Shown here: positions 25,508 through 34,010 of the stretch, in pieces | Numbering within the stretch: the first letter of the stretch is position 1 | How the letters are laid out: each line of letters begins with the position of its first letter | Position numbers and translations under genes: made by a program | DNA from: Chitinophagales bacterium | GTDB lineage: Bacteria > Bacteroidota > Bacteroidia > Chitinophagales > JADIYW01 | Assembly: GCA_020848475.1 (NCBI GenBank) | Contig: JADKZZ010000069.1 | Span: 1-46,914, forward strand | Length of the DNA: 46,914 nt | Direction of reading: 5' to 3' | The notes under the pieces: model-generated | Databases searched by the model: none | What the model was told of the DNA's origin: nothing | Seen by the model: only the letters and a program-made list of their open reading frames with translations

Positions 25508-28339
25508 ATGAACAAACTCTATCTATTCGATTCTTTCGCACTCATCTTTCGTGCCTATTTTGCTTTTCAAAAAGCACCTTTGATAAACTCAAAAGGCTTT
25601 AATGTGTCAGCAATACAAGGCTTTTTAAACACACTTTGGGAAATAAAAACAAAATACAATCCTTCACATTATGCTATTGTATTTGATGCTGCTGCACAAA
25701 CTGACCGACAAGCGGAACATGAATTTTATAAAGCAAATCGACAAGAAACACCAGACGATATTGTCGCTTCTATTCCATACATCAAGGAAATTGTAAAAGC
25801 TATGAATATGCCAGTTGTAGAAATAGCCGGCTATGAAGCAGATGATTTAATTGGTACACTAGCCGTAAAAGCAGCAGCTCAGGGTTTTGAGTGTTATATT
25901 GTTTCTCACGACAAAGATTTAGGGCAAGTTGTGGCCGATAATATCTTTTTGCACAAGCCACCATTTATGGGAAAGCCAGCAGAAATCGTAGGCGTGCAAG
26001 AGCTGGTAAAAAAATGGGAAATCAAAGAGCCAAAGCAAATTATCGATATTCTTGGATTGTGGGGCGATGCTGTAGATAATATTCCTGGTGTGAAAGGGAT
26101 TGGCGAAAAAGGTGCCAAAATGTTGATTCGACAATTTGGTTCTATCGAAAATATTTATGAAAATATTGATGAGGTAAAAGGTGCCATGAAAGAGAAACTC
26201 ATCGAACATAAAGAAATGGCATTGATTTCAAAAAAATTAGCTACCATCATTACTGATGCGCCAATCGATTGGAATGAAAATGATTTTCAACTCAAAGCCT
26301 TTAATAAAGAAAAGCTCGCTCAACTTTTTTCTGAACTCGAATTCAGAACATTAGGAAAAAAAATGATTGGAGATGATTATTCTGCTAATGATAGCACAAA
26401 AAACATCACCAATCCAAAAACAGAAACGCCAAAAAACACAGCACAAACTTCAATGTTTGCAAGCGAAGAATTAGATGCGATTTCTACAATGCCACCAACA
26501 CAAAAATTGCAAGCTACCTCATTTGGAAAAAACATCAATAACACCACACATCATTATACTTTAATAGAAAATGATGCGCAGCTGCAAGCATTAATGCAGC
26601 AATTAAATACAGCAACACATATTTGTTTCGATACAGAAACAACAAGCGTTGACGCCAATAATTGCGAATTGGTAGGTATGTCATTTAGCATAAAAGCAAC
26701 AGAAGCTTATTATATTCCTATCGACGCTGATAGGACAACAGCAATCGCACAATTGCAACACATTAAACCAATATTGGAAAACGATAAGATTATTAAAATC
26801 GGACAAAATATTAAGTACGACCAATTGGTATTGAAATGGTATGACATCGAGGTAAAAGGCGTATTGTTTGATACGATGCTCGCACATTATTTAATAGATG
26901 CGGACACGAAGCATAACATGAATGTGCTTGCAGAAAATTATTTAGGCTATACACCGGTTTCTATTGAAGAATTAATCGGAAAGAAAGGCCCAAAACAAGG
27001 CACTATGCGTGATGTGCCTTTGGAAAAGATTAAAGAATATGCAGCAGAAGATGCTGATATTACATTGCAATTACATAACGTATTTAAAAAAGAAATCGAA
27101 AATTCACATCTACATAAATTATTTTATGAAGTAGAAACACCATTGATTCCTGTATTGACTGATATGGAATTCGAAGGTGTAAAAATTGATATTCCATTTT
27201 TGAAAGCATATTCCAACGAAATAGGTGCAGATATTGTAAAATTGAAAGATGAAATATTGAACATTTGTGGTGTGCAGTTCAATATCGATTCTCCAAAACA
27301 ACTCGGCGATATATTGTTCGAAAAAATGGGCATTAAATATCCAGGCAAAAAAACAAAAACAGGTCAGTATTCTACAGATGAAGAAACCTTACAAAAAATA
27401 GCAAATGAACATCCAATAGCAGCGCAATTGCTGGACTATCGAGAGCTGACAAAACTAAAATCAACGTATGTAGATGCTTTGCCAAGTTTGCTTAATGCAA
27501 AGACAAACCGCATACATACTACATTTAACCAAGCCATAGCAGCAACTGGCAGGTTGAGTTCTGTTAATCCAAACTTACAAAACATTCCGATTCGTACAGA
27601 ACGTGGCAGAAAAATCAGACAAGCGTTTATACAAAAAGACGAAAATCACGTGCTGCTCTCAGCAGATTATTCGCAAATAGAATTGCGTATTGTTGCCTCA
27701 ATCAGCGAAGATGCAAACATGATAGATGCTTTTGCTAAAAATTTGGACATACATGCAGCAACGGCAGCCAATGTGTTTAATGTGCCTTTGGAAGCAGTAA
27801 CATCAGAAATGCGTCGCCAAGCTAAGATGGTTAACTTCGGCATCATTTATGGTATTTCTGCTTTTGGCTTAGCACAGCGATTAGGCATACCACGTACAGA
27901 AGCAGCACAATTAATTGAACAATATTTTGAGAAGTATGCTGGCATCAAAAATTATATGGACAGCACGATTCAAAATGCTAGAAAAAATGGATATGTTGAA
28001 ACATTACTCGGCAGAAGACGTTATTTACGCGATATCAACGCTGGAAATTTTACCATAAGAGGTTTTGCTGAGCGCAATGCAATCAATGCGCCTATCCAAG
28101 GCAGCGCAGCAGATATGATAAAAATTGCAATGATTAATATTCACAAGCAACTAAAAGCACACAAATTTCAATCTAAGATGATATTGCAAGTGCATGATGA
28201 ATTATTATTTGATGTGTTTCTTCCTGAAAAACAAGAAATACAACACATCGTTATTCGTGAAATGCAAAATGCATTACCTTTACAAGTGCCGATAGAAGTT
28301 TCAACTGGCTATGGTGATAACTGGCTGGAAGCACATTAA
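25508..28339 (+). CDS. polA: DNA polymerase I (5'-3' exonuclease, 3'-5' exonuclease and polymerase domains)
   Basis: LYLFDSFALIFRAYFAF; FDTETTSVDANNCELVGMSFS (3'-5' exo DxE); LLSADYSQIELRIVA; RRQAKMVNFGIIYGISAFGLAQRL; MILQVHDELLFDV. Confidence 0.97.
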   Translation: MNKLYLFDSFALIFRAYFAFQKAPLINSKGFNVSAIQGFLNTLWEIKTKYNPSHYAIVFDAAAQTDRQAEHEFYKANRQETPDDIVASIPYIKEIVKAMNMPVVEIAGYEADDLIGTLAVKAAAQGFECYIVSHDKDLGQVVADNIFLHKPPFMGKPAEIVGVQELVKKWEIKEPKQIIDILGLWGDAVDNIPGVKGIGEKGAKMLIRQFGSIENIYENIDEVKGAMKEKLIEHKEMALISKKLATIITDAPIDWNENDFQLKAFNKEKLAQLFSELEFRTLGKKMIGDDYSANDSTKNITNPKTETPKNTAQTSMFASEELDAISTMPPTQKLQATSFGKNINNTTHHYTLIENDAQLQALMQQLNTATHICFDTETTSVDANNCELVGMSFSIKATEAYYIPIDADRTTAIAQLQHIKPILENDKIIKIGQNIKYDQLVLKWYDIEVKGVLFDTMLAHYLIDADTKHNMNVLAENYLGYTPVSIEELIGKKGPKQGTMRDVPLEKIKEYAAEDADITLQLHNVFKKEIENSHLHKLFYEVETPLIPVLTDMEFEGVKIDIPFLKAYSNEIGADIVKLKDEILNICGVQFNIDSPKQLGDILFEKMGIKYPGKKTKTGQYSTDEETLQKIANEHPIAAQLLDYRELTKLKSTYVDALPSLLNAKTNRIHTTFNQAIAATGRLSSVNPNLQNIPIRTERGRKIRQAFIQKDENHVLLSADYSQIELRIVASISEDANMIDAFAKNLDIHAATAANVFNVPLEAVTSEMRRQAKMVNFGIIYGISAFGLAQRLGIPRTEAAQLIEQYFEKYAGIKNYMDSTIQNARKNGYVETLLGRRRYLRDINAGNFTIRGFAERNAINAPIQGSAADMIKIAMINIHKQLKAHKFQSKMILQVHDELLFDVFLPEKQEIQHIVIREMQNALPLQVPIEVSTGYGDNWLEAH

Positions 28340-28348
28340 TTGAACAAT

Positions 28349-31162
28349 ATGAAGAAACTCTTTTTTATTAGTTGTATGCTTATCACAATTTTTGCAAATG
28401 CAAAAAAATGGGACGCATCTTATATCAGCAAGCTCGTTGCCAAAGGCGAAATAGATAAAGTTATCGAGTTTTATAAAACAAGATATGATAGCGATAAACG
28501 CGATCCACAAGATGCATTCCGTATTGCTGAACTTTATGTAAAGAAAAAAGAGTATGCAACTGCATTGTCATGGTATGATAAAGAAAGCCAATTGGTGTAT
28601 TCTTCTAAAATTAATTTATTTAATTACGCTACAACCAATCGATTGATGGGCGAATATCAGAAAGCCCTAGACGCTTATTTAATGTATGCTGCTTTGACTG
28701 GTGATGTAAATAAAGTAATGGATCTTGCTAATCAATGTGAAAGAGTAATACGATCTTCAGCACTTGCTTATAATTATAAATTAGAAAACTATACTTACAA
28801 CACAGCTGACAACGAAGCATACATCGCCGTGTTGCGCACCAATCCTGTGTATATAACAACAAAAAATAATATTACTCCAGAAGATAGAACTACAAATGAA
28901 ATACAGCAGATTGTGCGTGCTTACGAAAATTTTGCACCACCAGTAAAAGCATATATGAACAATGTGCCGAATATGACGATTACAGGTTTGTCTTATACAC
29001 AAGATGGTAACAATGTTGTTTTTTCAGCTATAGATGAGAAGTCAGCATCAAAAAAGCATAAATCAAAACTGGAAAAAATTTATATAGCCGATAATTTAGG
29101 TGGCAACTTTTTAAACGTAAAACTGCTTCCTATCGATGTTGATGGATATTCGCTTAAAAATCCATCTTTTAATAAAAATGGCACTACCATTTATTTTTCA
29201 TCGAATATGCCAGGCGGATTTGGCGGCTACGATATTTGGGAAACAACACTAAAAAATAATGCTTGGTCAACACCAAAAAATTTAGGTAAATTGGTCAACT
29301 CATCAGCTGATGAAATCAATCCATTTATGCCACAAGATGGTGCCGATAACATATTGTATTATTCATCAAATAGAGAAGGTGGTTTTGGTGGTTTTGATAT
29401 TTATAGTGTGATAAAAACAGCAACAATTTGGGAAGGCGCCGTGTTGCAACCAGCACCAATCAATTCGGCAGGCGACGACAATAGCATTATCTATGATAAT
29501 GAAACAAAAACAGGCTACTTTACATCGAATAGAAGTGGTGGTAAAGGCAATTTTGACGTGTATAGATATACACCATTTAACTTGCAATTGATAGTTGCCG
29601 CGAAAGATACTTTTTCGGAAAAACCAATAGACTATGCACTCGTTCAGGTAATAGATGCTGGTGATAAATTATTTGAAGGCGTTACTAATGAAAATGGCAT
29701 TTCTGCTTTCCAAATAAATAAAAACAAAAACTATACGCTGAAAGTATCGAAAGATGCTTATCGTTCTGCAATGATAAAAGTGAATTCATTTGGCAAAGCT
29801 AATGGTGATTCAATATTTATTGATGTGCCACTCAAGCCAGATAGCCAATTTAGTAGTACAAAAGGCGCATCAAATACAATATCATTAGACAATTATATTG
29901 TTTTTACAGGGAAAGTAATTAGCGCAGCTACAAACAAACCTGCAAAAAACACCAAAATGCGTATGGTGAATTATACCACACAGAAATTACGCGAAGTAGA
30001 TATAGACAGCACTGGCAGGTTTGAAATAAAATTATTATTGAACAATAATTATAAAGTAATTTTTGAAACACCTGAAAGTAAAGTAACAGATGAGTTAACA
30101 ACATTAGGCACTACACGAAACAGCATCAAAGTCCGAGATTATTTATTAAGTGGTTCTAAACTTAAATTGCTTGAGAATAAAGTATATACATTAGCTACTT
30201 TGCCAAGTAATATAAAACTCAGCAATGTTTTAACACAAGAACAAAAAATAGAAGTGGCAAAAACAACGATAATTCATGAGCCTATTCGTCAAGAAAAAAT
30301 AGACTCTTTAATACGTGTAATAGCTGAACAGAATCCAATCAATACAAATAAAGGAGCGAGTGCAAAACTTGTACAACATGTAACATCATCAACACCCAAA
30401 AAGAATATATTAGAAGAAAAGAAAGTAACTAAAATAGAAGCAAGTTCCGAAGTTAACAAAGGCACTGATGTTCTTCATGTTGAAAATATTAATTCCGACA
30501 AACAAGATCAAGTAAGTTCACAAAATATAATTATAACGAAAGCAATTACAGTTGATACGATTGCAAAAATTAGCCAGCCATTAACTGTCGAAAATGAATC
30601 TATTGCATTAGCAGCAGATATGGTGGATAATGAAAAATCTAAAAAAATAAAAGTACTACATCAAAAAATTAATGACACAGAAATCGAGAAAGTTGTTCCA
30701 GACGAAATAAAAATTGAGCAATCATCATCGACAATAACAAGCATTAATCCGACAATGGAGGAAACAAAGCCACAAGCAAAATTGCAAACACCAGTTGCGG
30801 CACAAACAAATACAAATGATTTACCAAAAAATGATAATACAATGGTAGCAGAAATTCCAAATATTCTTGCTGCCAAAACAGACATACTAATTGCAAAACC
30901 AGAACAAGCAGCACCAATTGCTGAAAATTATTATAAAGTTCAATTAGCAAGTTATGATGAAGGCAATATCCAATTTCCAGAATTTGCACATCTAGGCAAA
31001 GTAGAAGAAGTGATTGCCTATAATAGATTTATCTACAGACTTGGAGATTTTGATAATTTAGAAAAAGCGAAAGAAGTGTTAGCATACGTTCGCGAACAAG
31101 GCTATTTTGTGGCATTCATTTTGCAGTATAATAAAAACAAAATAACAGGTATTGTTAAATAA
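28349..31162 (+). CDS. PorE/OmpA-family-like protein: TPR, PD40 propeller, carboxypeptidase regulatory-like domains, C-terminal SPOR-like domain
   Basis: Signal peptide MKKLFFISCMLITIFANA from ATG 28349 (track uses TTG 28340); PD40 NPSFNKNGTTIYFSSNMPGGFGGYDIWE and YYSSNREGGFGGFDIYSV; CRD VFTGKVISAATNKPAKNTKMRMVNYTTQ; SPOR-like YYKVQLASYDEGNIQF...YRLGDFDNLEKAKEVLAYVREQGYFVAFIL. Confidence 0.8.
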   Translation: MKKLFFISCMLITIFANAKKWDASYISKLVAKGEIDKVIEFYKTRYDSDKRDPQDAFRIAELYVKKKEYATALSWYDKESQLVYSSKINLFNYATTNRLMGEYQKALDAYLMYAALTGDVNKVMDLANQCERVIRSSALAYNYKLENYTYNTADNEAYIAVLRTNPVYITTKNNITPEDRTTNEIQQIVRAYENFAPPVKAYMNNVPNMTITGLSYTQDGNNVVFSAIDEKSASKKHKSKLEKIYIADNLGGNFLNVKLLPIDVDGYSLKNPSFNKNGTTIYFSSNMPGGFGGYDIWETTLKNNAWSTPKNLGKLVNSSADEINPFMPQDGADNILYYSSNREGGFGGFDIYSVIKTATIWEGAVLQPAPINSAGDDNSIIYDNETKTGYFTSNRSGGKGNFDVYRYTPFNLQLIVAAKDTFSEKPIDYALVQVIDAGDKLFEGVTNENGISAFQINKNKNYTLKVSKDAYRSAMIKVNSFGKANGDSIFIDVPLKPDSQFSSTKGASNTISLDNYIVFTGKVISAATNKPAKNTKMRMVNYTTQKLREVDIDSTGRFEIKLLLNNNYKVIFETPESKVTDELTTLGTTRNSIKVRDYLLSGSKLKLLENKVYTLATLPSNIKLSNVLTQEQKIEVAKTTIIHEPIRQEKIDSLIRVIAEQNPINTNKGASAKLVQHVTSSTPKKNILEEKKVTKIEASSEVNKGTDVLHVENINSDKQDQVSSQNIIITKAITVDTIAKISQPLTVENESIALAADMVDNEKSKKIKVLHQKINDTEIEKVVPDEIKIEQSSSTITSINPTMEETKPQAKLQTPVAAQTNTNDLPKNDNTMVAEIPNILAAKTDILIAKPEQAAPIAENYYKVQLASYDEGNIQFPEFAHLGKVEEVIAYNRFIYRLGDFDNLEKAKEVLAYVREQGYFVAFILQYNKNKITGIVK

Positions 31163-31176
31163 TAAATACAACCAAT

Positions 31177-31860
31177 ATGAAGAATTTTATTAAAACGACA
31201 ACTGTTGCAGCAGTATTACTTGCCTCTGCAACGAGTGTATTTGCACAATCTCAATTTACAACCAACGAAGTACGCCAATTTATGAGCAAAGGCGAGCAAA
31301 ATGGTATCGAAATTAATTTAAACGGCACCAAGCCTGGCGATGCTAAAGATGCAGTTGAAAAATGGGGTAAAAAAATGAAAGCAAAGATTGTTACTGACAA
31401 AAAAAATCCAGAAATCTTTATCGACAATGCGCAAATGCCTACGGTAAGTGCGAATACATTAGATATCTATGCCATTGTGACACCAATTGAAAACGGCTCT
31501 AAATTAACCATCTATACGGACTTAGGAGGCGCATTCGTGTCATCAGCGGCTTATGGCACACAGTATGCAGGCTTAGATGCAGCCTTGAAAAAATTTGCTA
31601 AAGACCAAGCTATCGTGGTAGTGGAAGACCAGCAAAAAGCAGAAGAAAAAATACTTAAATCACTAAATGGCGATTTAAAAGATTTAGGAAAAGATAAAGA
31701 AGGCTATTTAAAAGATATTGAAAAAGCAAAAGAGCTCATTCAAAAGCGTGAACAAGAAATTCTTAAAAATGATGCAGATCAAAAAGCAAAACAACAACAA
31801 ATTTCTTTGCAACAACAAATTATTGAAACCGTTAAACAAAAACGAGCAACTTTAAATTAA
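31177..31860 (+). CDS. Secreted protein with conserved N-terminal domain and C-terminal coiled coil, tandem copy 1
   Basis: Signal peptide; shared blocks TNEVRQFMSKGEQNGIEI, DIYAIVTPIENGSK, TDLGGAF, SAAYGTQYAG, KQQQISLQQQII with the next ORF. Confidence 0.85.
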   Translation: MKNFIKTTTVAAVLLASATSVFAQSQFTTNEVRQFMSKGEQNGIEINLNGTKPGDAKDAVEKWGKKMKAKIVTDKKNPEIFIDNAQMPTVSANTLDIYAIVTPIENGSKLTIYTDLGGAFVSSAAYGTQYAGLDAALKKFAKDQAIVVVEDQQKAEEKILKSLNGDLKDLGKDKEGYLKDIEKAKELIQKREQEILKNDADQKAKQQQISLQQQIIETVKQKRATLN

Positions 31861-31872
31861 TTTCAGAATATC

Positions 31873-32559
31873 ATGACAACGTACAAACAAACAACACTTG
31901 CATTCATCATTGCTTTGCTAATCACTATTTCTGCGCAGGCACAAAACACATTTGTCACCAATGAAGTGCGTCAATTTATGAGCAAAGGCGAGCAAAACGG
32001 CATCGAAATTATCTTGAAAGGCTCTAGTGTAAACAAAGCAAAAGAAGGCCTAAAAAGCTTAGCAAAGAAATATAAAGCTAAAATTACTTCCAGTAAAAAA
32101 TCGCCTGAAACATTTATTGACAATGCTGCTATTAATACGGTAAGCGCAAATACAGTAGATATTTATGCCATTGTCACACCAATAGAAAATGGTTCAAAGG
32201 TTACTTTTTTTACTGACTTAGGTGGCGCATTTATTACATCGGCAGCTTACGGCACACAATATGCTGGCATGGATGCTGTTATCAAAGATTTTGCACAGTC
32301 GCAAGCTTTATCAGCCGTTGGCGATGAATTAAAATCAGAAGAAAAAACACTAAAAACATTAGAAAAAGAATTAAAATCTTTGAAAAAAAATAAAGAAAAA
32401 ACACTAAAAGAAATTGAAAAAGCTAAAGCAAAAATCGCAACTTGGGAAAGCGATATCGTAAGAAATACAAATGATCAAGCCGCAAAACAACAACAAATTT
32501 CTTTGCAGCAACAAATCATCGACACTGTTAAATCCAAGCGTTCATCATTGAAAAATTAA
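31873..32559 (+). CDS. Secreted protein with conserved N-terminal domain and C-terminal coiled coil, tandem copy 2
   Basis: Paralog of 31177..31860; signal peptide ALLITISAQAQ. Confidence 0.85.
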   Translation: MTTYKQTTLAFIIALLITISAQAQNTFVTNEVRQFMSKGEQNGIEIILKGSSVNKAKEGLKSLAKKYKAKITSSKKSPETFIDNAAINTVSANTVDIYAIVTPIENGSKVTFFTDLGGAFITSAAYGTQYAGMDAVIKDFAQSQALSAVGDELKSEEKTLKTLEKELKSLKKNKEKTLKEIEKAKAKIATWESDIVRNTNDQAAKQQQISLQQQIIDTVKSKRSSLKN

Positions 32560-32580
32560 ATAAAAAGCTTATTTTTGTAC

Positions 32581-32614
32581 AACAGTTTGCATGTATTTTG
32601 CAAACTGTTTTTTT
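32581..32614 (+). terminator. Rho-independent terminator after the tandem paralogs
   Basis: AACAGTTTGCA-(TGTATTT)-TGCAAACTGTT followed by TTTTT. Confidence 0.88.
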
Positions 32615-32712
32615 ATTAAATATTTATTAATTTACAAAACGATTCTCGTACAAATAGGCATGATTAAATCAGCATATTTTTACGATGTATGACTTACAAT
32701 TGACGACTAAAC

Positions 32713-33957
32713 ATGAACACACGATTAGTTTTATGGGGCGAGATTGGCACAGACAGAAAAGCATTAATCGCTATCCAGCTTGATGAAGAAACATCAAAAA
32801 TCCACACGTATGCATTTCCAAAGGAAATGGTGACTAAAGAAATTCAAGACGCTTTATTTGTAGAATGGAAAAATGGTGGCGAATACACCTTTCCTGAAGG
32901 CGCAATCCAATGGGAAATAGATGCTAACAGCGATTCTATTTTGCCAGAAGAAGTTAAAGTAGAACGCTTAGATGTTGTGTTGCAATCACAACATAAGTGG
33001 AGCAAAAAATTGATGAGCTCCAAAATCAATCAGCTATTAGAAGATGAAGTGAAATTACTCGAAGAAAAAGCTTCGGTAGTAGCAGAATATGACCAAACAT
33101 TATGGGACAAAGCAAAAATCCAATGGGAAAAAATTGCATCGTATCAAAAGAAAAATGAAATCAGCTGGGAACAAACTACAGCACTGAAAGATAAAATTAA
33201 TGCGGTATTTGATGCATTAAAAGCAGTGAAACGCATTAACCACGAAAATGAAGATCAAGCAAATAATGTGCTTGTCAAGAATTATAAAAAAAGATTAGAA
33301 GATTTACAAGCAAAACTCATCTACAACGACCAATGGAAACACATTGCAGATGAACTTAAAAAAATACAAGCTGAACTGAAAGATTCTGCAATCAAATGGA
33401 ATCATAAACGCGCCATTTATAACCAAATAAATGACATTTTTGATAATTTGAAAAAATACAGAATGACAGAAGTCATTTCGAAAACGCAAGGCAGAATTTC
33501 GCAACTCAATAAGATTTTGCACGGTCTTAAAGATTCTATCGCACGCGATATGGAGAGCTACAACCAACAAGTTGAAAAAATGCAACACTACACGCGTGGT
33601 AAACTCTCTGCTGATGAATTGAAAAACAGGTTTGGCTATTTGTTAGATAAAACAAAAGAAAAAGAAGAGAAAGCTGCAGGCATTTTGCAAACAATTACGC
33701 AATTAAAAAATGACATCGAAAAAGAAAAGAAACAAGAACAAGAGCGAGCGGAAAAATTGCTAAAACGTCAACAAGAAGAAGAACAGAAAGCAGAAAAAAA
33801 AGCAGAAGAAACTGCAACAAATCAAGCGGAAACACAAACTCCAACATTGGAAACGACTGCAAATGAAATCAATCACGATGACAAGGAAGAAATAGCAACA
33901 GTATCAAGTGCAGTAGAAGCGGAAACACCAACAAATACAAGCGAATTGGCAAGTTAA
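32713..33957 (+). CDS. Coiled-coil protein of unknown function, Lys/Glu-rich (possibly DUF349-like)
   Basis: Long charged helical protein: KIQWEKIASYQKKNEISWEQTTALKDKINAVFDALKAVKR...; Glu/Thr-rich low-complexity tail. Confidence 0.65.
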   Translation: MNTRLVLWGEIGTDRKALIAIQLDEETSKIHTYAFPKEMVTKEIQDALFVEWKNGGEYTFPEGAIQWEIDANSDSILPEEVKVERLDVVLQSQHKWSKKLMSSKINQLLEDEVKLLEEKASVVAEYDQTLWDKAKIQWEKIASYQKKNEISWEQTTALKDKINAVFDALKAVKRINHENEDQANNVLVKNYKKRLEDLQAKLIYNDQWKHIADELKKIQAELKDSAIKWNHKRAIYNQINDIFDNLKKYRMTEVISKTQGRISQLNKILHGLKDSIARDMESYNQQVEKMQHYTRGKLSADELKNRFGYLLDKTKEKEEKAAGILQTITQLKNDIEKEKKQEQERAEKLLKRQQEEEQKAEKKAEETATNQAETQTPTLETTANEINHDDKEEIATVSSAVEAETPTNTSELAS

Positions 33958-33982
33958 TAAAGTTTCAAAAATTACGAAATTC

Positions 33983-34010
33983 AAAAATCCGTCGTTAGAC
34001 GGATTTTTTT
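33983..34010. terminator. Bidirectional intrinsic terminator between convergent genes
   Basis: AAAAATCCGTC-GTTA-GACGGATTTTT, flanked by A- and T-rich runs, between the 33957 (+) stop and the 34010 (-) stop. Confidence 0.9.

Noticed and set aside
32570-32577. TATTTTTG -7-like motif just before the terminator at 32581
   Set aside because: A transcript from it would begin in the terminator stem; most likely a chance match at this AT content.
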